Source: Hemerocallis citrina
Lineage: Eukaryota; Streptophyta; Magnoliopsida; Asparagales; Asphodelaceae
Assembly (NCBI GenBank): GCA_017893485.1
Contig: CM030365.1
Coordinates: 29,472,289 to 29,536,288, forward strand
Reading direction: 5' to 3'
DNA length: 64,000 nt
Shown here: in pieces, positions 38,917-50,400 of the stretch
How the letters are laid out: each line of letters starts with the position of its first letter
How positions within the stretch are numbered: position 1 is the first letter of the stretch
Program-made: the position numbers and the translations under genes
Notes under the pieces: generated by a model
The model's database searches: none
Seen by the model: the letters and a program-made list of their open reading frames with translations, nothing else
What the model was told of the DNA's origin: nothing

Positions 38917-40124
38917 ATGGCTCGTAGAGGTTCTACTTCTCATCCCCAGGAAGATCTGCCTGGGATTGAGGCTGTTACCACTGTGTTGAAGCGGCTGATC
39001 AATATGTAGCAGAACCACAGTAACTTGGTGATGGCTACTTTGAAAGCCGCTCGGGTTCCGCCACTCGCTGTGCCTATGCAGGCAACTTTTCCACCACATC
39101 TGGGTACAGTCACGGACTTCATGAGGCTACATCCCGACAGATTTTCAGGCACTGAGACACCTTCGGAAGGAGAACAGTGGTTGATCCGAACTAAGAAACT
39201 GCATTTGGCGGCAAGAGTTGCAGATGATGATAGAGTGGATGTGGTAGCTATCCAGCTGGTGGATCTGGCTCATATTTGGTGGAGGTCCGAGTCCGAAAGG
39301 CTCGAGCGACTGAAAACTTGGGCCACTTTCACTAGGGGCTTTTTGGAGATGTTCTTCTCTAGAAGCATTAGAGTTGAAATGGAGCAACAGTTCCTGGCCC
39401 TGAAACAGATTGGTCGTTATGTCTATTATTGGAATTTTGTTACATATTGTCCAAGCAATGTTGTAACATGAGACTTTCTTGAAACAGGGCTCCAGGTCTG
39501 TGAATGAGTATGCAGTTGAATTTACAAGACTTAGCCACTTCGCAGCCGTTCTTGTGGTGAACGAAGAGGACAGGGCTCGTAGATTCAGATTGGGACTTGC
39601 ACGAGACATTAAGGTGCAGCTTGTCTCTCTTCGCTTACGTACTTATGCTAAGGCTCTCGAGGTAGCTCGAGCTCAGGAGCAGGCTCATGGTGGGTTGACT
39701 CCTCCTTAGTGGACTGTTCCGCACTCTGCTATTGCTAGGCCTTCTGTTGGGCCGGTTCGCAGGCCTGTTCCCACCGATCCTACCAGGGTGACTCCCTACT
39801 CTTATGCTAGTTCCCAGAGGGTTGGTTTCTGTGACTTCTGTCAGTTGGTTGGACATGATCGCAGGGAATGTAGGCGCACCAATTGCTGATGCTTCAGATG
39901 TAGCGCTACTGACCATTCAGTGCGAGATTGTCCTCAGCCGCAGCAGTAGTTGGCTCTTCCAGCCAAGGGTCCAGTTCAGTAGGTTGCCCCAGCTCATGGT
40001 ATGGTCAGGCCACCCTTTCCTCCTAAGCGCCAGATTGTCGGTCAGAGGACCGCTACCCGCAGGAGAGGTTAGGCTTTCAACCTGACTGCTACCTATGCTA
40101 AGTAACCTGAGGGTGTTGTTGCAG
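38917..40124 (+). pseudogene. R3 gag (capsid-nucleocapsid), broken
   Basis: The start ATG (38,917) begins MARRGSTSHPQ. A TAG at 39,007-39,009 replaces CAG. Capsid residues (FSGTETPSEGEQWLI, then VQLVDLAHIWW-like) run to codon LKQ at 39,408. The 79-bp putative intron follows, and the frame resumes at 39,488 with GSRSVNEY...FTRLSHF. Near 39,830-39,940 are the two zinc-knuckle segments, with a TGA between them and an Arg in the second. Another stop (TAA) lies about 20 bp before intron 2. The product would coat the RNA genome in cytoplasmic particles; this copy cannot make it intact. Confidence 0.87.
39409..39487 (+). other. R3 putative intron 1 (79 bp), donor mutated
   Basis: Begins ATTGGTCG where R1 has GTTGGTCG, so the donor G has become A. 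It ends TTCTTGAAACAG. Removal joins position 39,408 to 39,488 at a codon boundary and restores the gag frame exactly: 79 is one more than a multiple of three, and the two exon frames differ by one. Confidence 0.7.
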
Positions 40125-40281
40125 GTATATTTTGCTTTTATTATTTTGTTGCTTTATTGTTTCTCTCTTGCTGCTCTTTTCATTTGCCTTGCTTTATCCT
40201 TTCATATTTTCTTTCTGCATTGTGTTTTCCTCACCCCTGTTCAACCACTCTTTTTCCCTATCTCTTTTGATTCCATCTTAG
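40125..40281 (+). other. R3 putative intron 2 (157 bp)
   Basis: Donor GCAG|GTATAT, acceptor ATCTTAG|GTGTTG, T-rich throughout with a TTCAACC site. Removal joins the gag tail to the protease in frame (phase 1). It is the homologue of 3,009-3,164. Confidence 0.7.
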
Positions 40282-42147
40282 GTGTTGTCCTTGTTTGCTC
40301 TTTCCCTACTCATGTTCTTTTTTATTCCGGGGCAACCCATTCCTTCGTCTCTTCTCGCTTCGTGGCTCGCCATCAGCTGGAGTGCAACATCATGTTTGAA
40401 GCTTGGAACATTGTGACAGGTGGTGGAGTTTTCATTTGTTCCCTTGAGGGCAGGTAGTGTCCCGTGATTATTGGTAGCGCAGATTTCAAGGCCAACCTGA
40501 TCGGAATTGAGAATTCAGGATTCGACGTCATTCTAGATATGGATTGGTTAGGTAAATCCCACACCATTATTGATTTTCGTGCCAAGCAAGTTGTGTTCCG
40601 AATTCCAGATCGCACAGAGTTTGAGTTTCATGCGGGGGAGATGTTCCTTGGCCAAGTTGAGACTGCAGTTGACCTGGAGGTTTGTGCGATGGAATTGCAT
40701 TCAGGATGTGAGGTTGCGCCTCTAGTAGTACGGGATTTCCTGGATGTTTTTCCAGAGGAGTTGCCTGGCTTACCCCCTGATAGGGATGTGGAATCCAGTA
40801 TTGAAGTTCAGGCGGGTATGACACCTAAATCGAAGAGTCCCTACAGAATGGCACCGGTTGAGTTAGCAGTGCTTAAGGTGCAGATTCAGGAGTTGCTTGA
40901 TTTGGGGTTCATCAGACCCAGTGTTTCGACTTGGGGTGATCCAGTCCTTTTTGTTAACAAGAACAGTTGGTAGTCATCGACTGTGCCTAGATTATCGGGA
41001 ACTAAACAGTGTTACTGTGAAGATCCAGTATCTGTTGCCAAGGATTGATGACTTATTTGATCTGTTGAGTGGAGCTGCTGTTTTCTCGAAGTTGGATCTT
41101 CATTCTGGGTATCATCAGGTAAAGGTGAAGGCGACTGATGTACAGAAGACTGCATTCAGGACCACATATGGACACTCAGAGTATCTTGTGATGTCGTTCG
41201 GGGTCACGAACATGCCTGCTGTATTCATGAGTCGTATGTACCGAGTCTTTTCCGAATTTCTGGATAGATTTGTGATTGTCTTCATTTATGACATTTTGGT
41301 GTATTCTGGGAATCTGGAAGATCATGCTGAGCACCATAGGTTGGTTATGCAGACTTTGAGAAGAATCAGCTCTATGAGAAACTTAGCAAGTACGAGTTTT
41401 GGCTCGACAAGATCACTTTCTTGGGGCAAATTATATCAGGCGATGGTATTTCTGTGGATCTAGCCAAGGTTGAGGCTATGAAGGATTGGCCAGTTCCCAA
41501 GTCAGTTTCGGAGGTGAGGAGTTTCCTTGGTCTAACTGGCTATTATCGGACATTCGTCCAAAAGTTTTCGATGATAGCAGGACCATTGACTAAGCTGACT
41601 GGGAAGGATCAGAAGTTCTGTTGGTCTGAGGCTTGCAGTGAGGCTTTCGCTGAATTAAAGAGCAGGTTGACGTCAGCGCCAGTCAACTATTCCAGATGGT
41701 TCAGACATATTTGTAGTTCACTGTGATGCTTCTGGTAAGGGTCTTGGAGCAGTTCTGATGTAGATGGGCCGAGTCGTTGCTTATGCATCGAGACAGTTGA
41801 GGCAGTATGAGAAGAACTATCCGACTCATGACTTGGAGTTAGCGGTAGTGATCTTTGCTTTGAAGCTATGGAGACATTATTTACTTGGAGACCGACAGGA
41901 TATCTTTATAGACCACAAAAGGCTTAAGTACGTCTTCACCCAAAAGGAGTTGAACATGAGACAAAGGCATTGGTTGGAACTTATGGCAGATTATGACATC
42001 ATTTTACAATACCATCCTAGTATAGTGAACTTGGTGCTAGATGCTTTGAGCAGGAGAGCGGCAGCTATGTTCCTGACTCAGGAGAGTGATTTGGTTGAGC
42101 AGATGCAGAGGTTGGAGTTGGATGTGTTGTTGCTAAGTTATGATTAG
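40282..42147 (+). pseudogene. R3 protease, reverse transcriptase and RNase H (broken)
   Basis: The protease has Tyr-Ser-Gly-Ala-Thr (Tyr codon 40,323-40,325) instead of Asp-Ser-Gly, as in R1. A TAG (about 40,456) interrupts it. Reverse transcriptase runs about 40,690-41,700, with VMSFG at the usual MPFG position, and FIYD at 41,281-41,292 where R1 has FIDD, removing one catalytic Asp. There is a TAG near 40,970 and a frameshift near 41,360-41,420. RNase H follows ([13 protein letters not shown] near 41,720, ending with [14 protein letters not shown] near 42,050). Function would be to copy element RNA into cDNA. Confidence 0.88.
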
Positions 42148-42153
42148 AATTGT

Positions 42154-43600
42154 TTGGTGCTCCAGCTTCAGTCATTTCTTGTTGATCAGATCAAAGAGGC
42201 GCAGGCTGGTGATGTGAAGTTGCAAGGTTTTCGAGCTGAGATTGAGTCTAGGTCCAGAACAGACATGGTTATTCATGCTGATGGATCGCTTCGTTTTAGG
42301 TACAGGTTGTGTGTCCCGAAGAGTGAAGTTCGTCAGAGGTTGCTTGAGGAAGCCCACCAGTCATCCTATTCTATCCATTCTGGTAGTACTAAGTTGTATC
42401 GGGATTTGAAGCTTCATTTCTGGTGGTATGGTATGAAAAGGGTTGTGGCTCGGTTTGTTTCTCAGTATTTGATCTGCCAGCAGGTTAAGGCAGAGCATCA
42501 GAGGTCTGCCGGACTTCTTCAACCACTTCCTATTCCGGAGTGAAAGTGGGAACATATCATTATGGATTTTGTGACCGCTTTGCCGAGGAGTCCTAAGGTT
42601 CAAAATGCCATTTGGGTGATTGTCGACCGATTGACGAAGAGTGCTCACTTCATTCCCTTCCGTGTCGGACAGCCTACTGGGAGCCTAGCTGAGAAGTACA
42701 TGAAAGAGATTGTCAGACTTCATGGGGTTTCAGTCAGTATTGTAACCGACAAGGCTACGAGATTCAGATCTCAGTTCTGGGAGAGTGTTCAGAACAGTTT
42801 GGGGAGTAAATTAAAGTACATTACACCTTTTCATCCCCAGACTGATGGACAATTAGAGAGGACCATCCAGATTCTTGAGGACATTTTGAGGTCTTGTATG
42901 CTATAGTTTGTTAGATCATTGGAGGACCATTTGCATCTCGTAGAGTTCTTGTAGAATAACAGCTTTCAGGCCAGTCTTAAAGCTGCACCGTTCGAGACAC
43001 TTTATAGGCAGAAGTGCAGATCACTAGTGTGCTGGGATGACATTGGTGAGAGGAGTTGTTGGTCCAGAGTTGATCACTAGGACAGTTGATGCGGTGGTTC
43101 AGATCAAGAAGCATTTGCAGGCAGCTCCGGATAGGCAGAGGCGATGGGCTGATGTCCATCGGAGGGGTTTGGAGTTTGAGGTTGGTGACCATATTTTCCT
43201 AAAGGTATCACCTTGGCACGGTGTCATTCGGTTTGGTGGTAGGGGCAAGCTAAGCCCTTGGTTTATTGGACCGTTTGACATTGTGGAGTGAGTAGGTAAG
43301 GTGGCCTATCGTCTTGCGTTACCGCCAACTTTATTAGGAGTGCACGATGTTTTTCATGTCTCACAACTCAGGAGATATATCCAAGATGAGATTCACGTGA
43401 TCGACTATTATGAGTTGACCGTTCGGCCGGATTTGACTTGTGAGATTCGGCCAGTTGCTATTTTGGATTGGTAGGAGAAAGTGCTTAAGAACAAGGTCAT
43501 CAAGCTGGTTCGTGTTTCTTGGAATCCTCACTCGCCCGGTGAGTCAACTTGGGAGCTAGAGGAGGAGATTCAGCAAAAGTTTCCTCATCTGTTTGAGTAG
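42154..43600 (+). pseudogene. R3 integrase with chromodomain (broken)
   Basis: H2C2 zinc-binding domain near 42,340-42,490 (EEAHQSSYSIHSG...LICQQ). Core with all three acidic residues visible: MDFV (about 42,562), VTDK (about 42,743) and QLERTIQ (about 42,852). The C-terminal SH3-like segment includes GDHIFLKVSPWHGV near 43,190. A chromodomain-like end (KLVRVSWNPHSPGESTWELE) is near 43,500, stopping at TAG 43,598-43,600. In chromoviruses this domain steers insertion to heterochromatin. Stops at about 42,541 (TGA from TGG), 42,904 and 43,472 (TAG) break it. Confidence 0.87.
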
Positions 43601-43683
43601 TTTTTTTGTTTTTTTCTTTCTTTACTTTTCGGGTTTACCCTATGTACCTCTTGTTTGAATTTCGACGACGAAATTCTTCTTGT

Positions 43684-43698
43684 TAGGTGGGTTGGATT
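43684..43698 (+). promoter_or_regulatory. R3 polypurine tract
   Basis: TAGGTGGGTTGGATT directly before the 3' LTR, downstream of the GACGACGAAATTCTTC segment common before this tract in chromoviruses. Confidence 0.8.
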
Positions 43699-44450
43699 CG
43701 TAACCCTTGTTTACCATTTTCTATATTTTTTGGGTGTGTTTTTCTTTCTGGTGTATTTCTCTCATTGTACCTCTTTTTGGCCGTATATTGGATCTTCATT
43801 TTTCAATATATTCATTTATTTGTTTTTGTCATCTTCTATTTGATCTCCTTCATCCTATTGTCTCTTTTTGGGTCATCTTTGTTTGATCAAAGTCTTATTT
43901 TATCTCCAGTATTTTATTTGTTCATATCCTATTTTTACTATTTTGCTCTATCTTGATTTTGGATCTATTCATGCCCTCATTCTATATTTAAACCCCCTAT
44001 CCTGTTAATTCCCCACACCCATTAACCAACTCCAATACCTAACACCCATTTCACCTAATTAAAAACCTATTCACTTAAAAATACCCATACCTATTACTAA
44101 AACCCATCAATACCCATTGTTTATTCCTCTGACCCGTTAGCATACACCTACCCAAACCCGTTTAAGCCTCCTTCACCCTTCGGCCATCACATCCCCTAAC
44201 CCTAATCTATTTACCTATGTATATATTTAACCCATATGCATGGCTGTTCATCTCCAAACTCCTGAGCCTCTTCCTCCTTTTTCAACCCTGCACCTCCCTA
44301 TTCTTCATCCCCTTGTTCACGCCAGCCCTAAGCCATCTCTCCTCTCTCCGTCGCCAACAGACATCCTACTACCGACCCCTTTCCCCAGTCTCCTCCATGC
44401 TTCCTCTTCCTTATCGCGACTTGCACAACCGCATCAGGTCGCTGTCGCCC

Positions 44451-47400
44451 TGTAACATCCTGAATTTAGTTATAAAGAGTTTGGGATTTTACGTGTTTTG
44501 CACGTATAAATTCATTTGCACTTTCCTAGAGAAAATTATTTCTTTATAGCATGAACAAGTAATTATTCTCTTTATTTCTAAAAAGACCTTTTTTTAAAGC
44601 CTAATTAAATCCTACGCCTAATTATCTCTTTCTAGCCCACTATAATTAATTTATTAATTAATTCACTAGAGCCTATGGTCTTTTGGCCCATTAGTGAGCC
44701 CATTTAATTTAATTCATCTTTTAATTTACCTAACTTGTAGACAAATTTAGTAGACAATTAAATAAAATACATGAACAAACTTTTGGTAGGGGGTACTAGT
44801 TTGCATGTGCATTGCACTAGCACGTGCAAGTGCACCATGGGATAGGCTGGATTGTGCAAAGAGAGAGGGAGAGGTGAATGAAGTGGGGTGGTGGTTGCTC
44901 TACCATGGGTAGTTGTTACAACTCCCTAATTCATCTTGGCCTTTGATCCTTAACCATTTGGACAAATCCTAGACTTCCATTTGCACTCCAAATTAGTATA
45001 AATACCCCCTCTCATTCACTCACATTTACATTTGAAAAAGAATTTAAAAAAAGAAAGAAAGGATGAAAGACAAAATTGTGAGTAAAAGATTAGGAGAGTT
45101 GTGAGTCAAAAGATTGAGTGCTAGTTGTGTGTGTTCCTCACCCAAGGAGTGGCCGGCATACTTCAAGGAGCAAAGGGAGCAAAGGGGGCAAGGAGGAGAA
45201 GTCAATTGGTGGTTCGATCTAGGAGGAGAAGGCTTCCCTTGTGCATTCTAGGAGATCTTTTAGGAGTTCTTGTTGTTTTCTCTCCATTAAAGGTGGGCAA
45301 TTTTCTCCAACTTCTAATTAGTTAACATGGTAGGTTTAGGTGTGTGATCATGTTAGAATACACAGGAAAAGGAAATATTACTTTATGTTAGTACCATGTT
45401 TAAGGAGAAAATGAACCCTTGTGAAATTACATGTAATAAGTAGTAAAATTAATTGAATGATGTGAATAGAAATATTGTTGTGATAACTTGATAATATGCT
45501 CGTTTGTTAATTAAGAAAATATGAATCTCTATGTTGAAATGTTCATGTATGTGAAAAAATGCAATATGCAGAAATGTGTTATTTATAAGATTATGAACTA
45601 TGAGAAATCTCCATGCTATGAAAATAGATTGATTAACAAATCATACATGTTTATTGTTAGTAAGATTGATACAAAAATTTCCAAATTTACATGTTGCTTT
45701 GTTGGAAAGAAAGAAAAATGAACATTTTATAGTTAGGACTAAGTTAAGAGAATGATTGGATTTTTTATTGATAAAAGAAGAAAGAAGGAAAATATTTAAT
45801 AAAGAGTAACCCATTTGAGAATTATCAAATTAGAATTTTTCTCTTTGAAAAAAAACAATTAAGAAGACATAAAGCTTTTGTGACCAATTTTGTACAACTA
45901 CGGGTTAGTCACTACGGGTTAGTCACTCTGTCCATTCTGGTCAGTGGGTGCAAAATAAAAAAGGTCACTGTAGCAAGAGGTCATAAGTTCGAGTCTCTAT
46001 ATAGACACTTTTTTTTCCCGTTTGTGAAATCAATTCAATACCGAGCCCTAAAGTATAAAGGGTTATTAAGCGCCCCTTTTATCGATTGGCGCTGTTGGCC
46101 TTTCTGGTCAGTAGCTGCGACACAGTAACGTTACTATAGCACAGCGACTGTGTGTGCGTGTGTGCGGTTCGAAACCTGGCTTCAGCCAAGGTTTATTTAA
46201 TTTCAATTTTTTAGGAAAATGACTTTTTTTAAATTGTTTTAAATGAAATAAATTCATAAAGATTATTATAATTATCCTGAAATTAATTAGACCTCATGGA
46301 AAATTATATTATTACGAGGTTTGCCCTTTGACACGTGCCTACGGCACGTCTTCGAAACAGTGTACCTTATTTGATCAGATAAAATAGTTTTGGAGGTCCA
46401 GCAAATTAATTGAAGTAGAAAACATATTTTATGAGAAAATTTTGGGGTCCAGCAAAAAACATATTATATGATTTTTTTTTTATTTTTTAAAAGTTTTTAA
46501 ATTTTTTATTTATTTAGTTTTTTAATTTTTAAATTTTTTAAAATTTAAAAAAAAATTATTTTCTTAATTTTTTGAATAGAAGAGGGAGGGAGAGAGAGAG
46601 AAAAAAAATAATTAAATAAATATAGGAGTTGTTTTGGGTGGGAGATTTGAATTTGAGTTTTGGGAAAAAACTTTTGGGGGAAAAAATATGTTCTGTGAGG
46701 TTAGATCTGGAACTTTGATTTTTGGGGGGATTGAAGAAGAGCCTCTTGATAGCTTTCTTTGTGTTTTATTATATAGATTATTATAATTAGTCTCTTTTAA
46801 GAATTATTGTGCAAAGTTTTCTAAGAAATTCATGACTTGATGCAAATATGAAAAATTCACTTGGTTTAAATAAATGAGATTTTAGTCTTATGACTGCAAA
46901 GAAATAATTGTGAGATTAGATGTGTAATTTGAGAAATTGTGAAAAATGGAAATCTTGTCTCTTTATTGTGGAAAATTATGCATGAATTGAAATGAAATGA
47001 ATCATGATAACTTATGAGGAATATTGGTGAGTGTGAGTACTCAATTTATGAACATGAAATGAGATTTTGAAATAGAGGGTAGCTAAGTCCTATGTCAGTG
47101 CGTGGGATTCCTCTCCAGACTGTCTGGACATGGTCTTGTAACTCATAGAACATCTAGGATACCTATCGTAGTTACCGTAGTAGTTTAAGTCATGGCGAGG
47201 GACTGAGCCCTACAATATGAAAAATGATTAAGGGCTTGCCCTCGGACCTATGTAGTATGGGATGCATAGAATCCGAACAAGTGCGCATTGTGTCATATAA
47301 TATAAATAACTGCATTAAGGACTAGGTGCACAATACAACACGACATCTATAGGATAGTCCCCGTAGTCTTGCTTGTGACAAATGTGTGCTTTCTAAGTAA

Positions 47401-47457
47401 GAGAAAATTGATGTATTATATCCCTGCGTCAGTTGAATGAACTGACGGGCCCACAGC
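44451..47457 (+). repeat. S2: truncated LTR in the R3 3' LTR
   Basis: Starts TGTAACATCC right after host CGCCC. It has a TATA box at 44,997-45,006 (TATAAATACC), a very AT-rich block at 46,450-46,560 and a GA-rich run at about 46,575-46,600. It stops after the CCCACAG landmark that lies about 258 bp before the end of S1 and LTR-F, so about 255 bp of its 3' end is gone. No right-hand target duplication can exist, since host bases are deleted too. No gene. Confidence 0.78.
45918..46175 (+). other. Two tRNA-like (pol III A/B box) segments in S2
   Basis: Copy 1 has TGGTCAGTGGGTGC near 45,939 and AAGTTCGAGTCTC near 45,986. Copy 2 has TGGTCAGTAGCTGC near 46,105 and GGTTCGAAACC near 46,167. These match tRNA A-box and B-box consensus. 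I cannot fold either into a complete tRNA, so a SINE-like or chance origin is possible. Confidence 0.35.
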
Positions 47458-50400
47458 TGTGTTCTACAAGTACTAAATATCGCTATAGTGTAGTTGTGTT
47501 CTAGAGATAATTCTTGTGTGTGAACTCCTGTTGTATCTTGTCTCTATTGTGTTGACCTGCCTGTAGTTGCCACATGACACCCATGACATGAAATAACTTA
47601 GGGATGACCACTTCTTGATGTGTACATGGATGTTGTTCGTATGATATCGTGTGCTCGGTTGTGTTATTCGTAGTATAACTTGTTGTAGATGTGTCAAAAA
47701 ACCTGTACCATGTTGCATGGATATCTAGTATACCCTATTTCATGTTTGGTTATGTTTTGGATGAGTTTCATATGAACTAGTTGATTTTGTGCAAGAAGGA
47801 AATTTTCTGTTTTGCCGGTTCCTCGATGTTGTTCAGTATCTTAGACCCTATTAAGGTCAGTATATGAAAATATTTCCTGAATATGAACTATAGAGAATTC
47901 TGTCTATTTTTCAACCCTTCTGACAGAGATCTCAGTTTCGATTTATGAGTTGCGAGTTATGACTGTTTTACAACAGTGGTGCAGGAAAGATTCCAGATTT
48001 CATTTACATGAATTTTTTGTAGTAAACTATTTTTATTCTGATGTTAAAAGTATTATTTTCATCCAATATTTTACTGAGTATAACTAGACCTGATTGGAAT
48101 TGACCCTAAATTTTTGTGGATTTATTTGATGAGTTTTACAAACTATTCTATACCTGTAAACAACTACTATACCAGCAAAAAATTTTCTTGTTATTCGGTA
48201 GAGATACATAATTTCGACCAGATTCTACTTGCTGTTTGAAAATTCTTTCTGAATGTGAAAGTTAGCCTACCGTATCTATTTTATCACCATTTTAACAAAT
48301 CTGGATCTAGATTTATATTTTGTGAGATATTATTGTTTTCGTACTGCAGTGTTTATGATTCAAGATTTTCAAAACTACTGTATCTTGCTATTTTCTGATT
48401 TTACTTGACTATTCTATTCATTTTGGAAAATTATGAAACATTATTTTTGGTTAGTAAACATACTAGGGAATACCCCAGATTTTTCGTGGATTTAATTAGT
48501 AAGTTTTCATGCTATTTTCCTATTCTTGAATACAAACTTCTGATTTCTGGCTGAACACGTTTTATGAATACAAATCTATTTTGAGTCTTATTGTTGTGAA
48601 ATACCATATGACTTATATATATTTGCTGGATTCGGCCAAGAGTCTATTTTCCAGATTCTTTAACCGATTCAGGTTTGCATTTTTGTAGCAACGGGAATCC
48701 CATTTTTAGTGCAGTACTGTCTTGCTGTCCTGAATTAGAATTTTCATTGTCCTACCCTTTTATGTATTATCTTTCACTCGTGCATGTTTATCTTTCATTC
48801 TGAACCTGTTACCTATTCATGCCATGTTATTCTTGCCCTGTTCGTGATACATACATGCTTGTTTGATAATAATAAAAAAATAACCATGTCGGGGGTTAAG
48901 GGAAAGATCTAGTAGTGAAAAACATAGAAATGTGTATTGAGAAGAGGGCTCGTGTTCCCTACCTGTTACGTGTTCATGACTACATGATTCACGATCCTGT
49001 TGCCTGACTGCATGCTTCCTTATAGGATGGTGTTCTCGGAAGAGGACCACTAGATTCTACCTGTACTTGTTTACCTGATTACCTGACTGCACACTTCCCT
49101 ATAGGAAGGTGTACTCGGAAGACAACCACTAGGTTCTACCTGTTCCTATTTCCAGTTTTTCCTGATCCCTGAGTACACGGCCCTATGCACTCTACTACGA
49201 AATCTAAACACAAACTTGTTTGAATGTAGGAACCATGAGGTAAAAGGATGGACACATGAAGTGCTACCTAGATAGTAATAATACAAGACTTGACATAACC
49301 TGATACTTGTTATATGCTTACCTGTACCTTTACCTGTTTACATGATTACCTGTTTACCTGTTTACCTGCTTGCTTGACACTCGATACATGTTACCTGTAC
49401 CTGTCAGTATATCATGTTACCAAATTTTGTTTCTTGATTCATGTTAGTTATCCTGTTCTGATGACATGCCTATACCATGCTATGTTTGTTTCTGCTATTA
49501 TTCTATTTTTTTATCTTTACCCATGTACTTGTGCTTGCACTACAAGCAGCCCGTAACTTGCATTTATGGGAGTTTGTTTTCTTTTTTCTCTTCCTACAGT
49601 TTGTTAAATTGCAGAATTTGGAGATCAGCTGCTAGATGGAGTTGGTGATATGAGATTCTACATGCTGAAGTTTTGCTATTATTATTTTCCTTCTATTACT
49701 GTTATTTCTTGTTGCTACTTGAATAATTTTATGCGATACTTGGATTAATTTGTATTTAGGCAATGTGACACAGGATTTTTGACTTATTCAGATCTGGTAT
49801 ATTTGAGATTGATATATTTTGTTTGAAGTAATCCTGTTAGTATTTTGATTCATATATGCATGCGTGTTTGACTTTTCTTGCTTCCGACTCTGATTATTCT
49901 TGTGAAATGTTGTAAAAATCCTGACAGCTTGTGGATGATGAAAATCATTCACTGGGCTTAGTCACGTATCCATATTCTGTATTCTCTTTTTGGGAAGCGG
50001 GGCGTGACAGTACATCGTATCAAATTCAAGTTTTATTGAAATCCTTGCAAGTAAATCATATTCATTATCATATTGTTGTGTTGATTATCTTTTGTTGGGT
50101 CTACTGAGGGTTTACACGAGCTAACCCCAATATTCTTGACATCGTGCCACTTTTGACTCTAAAGATCGAATCTTTCATGCATCCATGTAATATTCATGAT
50201 AGGGTTACACATATAATCATAACATAATTAATTATTGTAGAGATAATTGCTAGGTTGTATGTTTGATTGATCGATTGACATTTGATGTTGTTAGAATTGT
50301 GTATATGTGTGTTTTTAATTGTATTTATCATGCTATTACACCGTTCATATTGATTAAATAATTTATTAACTAAAGAACCGATACCCATCATGTTTACTTA

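Larger units (their letters stand above)
27463..50009 (+). mobile_element. R3: Tekay/Del-like Ty3/gypsy element, full span
   Basis: Order: 5' LTR (split by R4), primer site, gag with two putative introns, protease, reverse transcriptase, RNase H, integrase, chromodomain, polypurine tract, 3' LTR (split by S2). The 5-bp duplication GTACA is at 27,458-27,462 and 50,010-50,014, identical on both sides, so both outer edges are certain. Net of insertions each LTR is about 3.6 kb. Coding capacity is lost through many stops and one reverse transcriptase active-site change. Confidence 0.95.
43699..50009 (+). repeat. R3 3' LTR, interrupted by S2
   Basis: Parts 43,699-44,450 and about 47,458-50,009. 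It starts CGTAACCC (TG to CG change) and ends GGGGCGTGACA. About 365 bp present in the 5' LTR (35,861 to about 36,226) are missing at the S2 junction. A TATA-like ATGTATATATTTAA lies near 44,217. Confidence 0.9.

Noticed and set aside
46088..46190. A functional tRNA gene
   Set aside because: A and B boxes are present, but I cannot form acceptor and anticodon stems.
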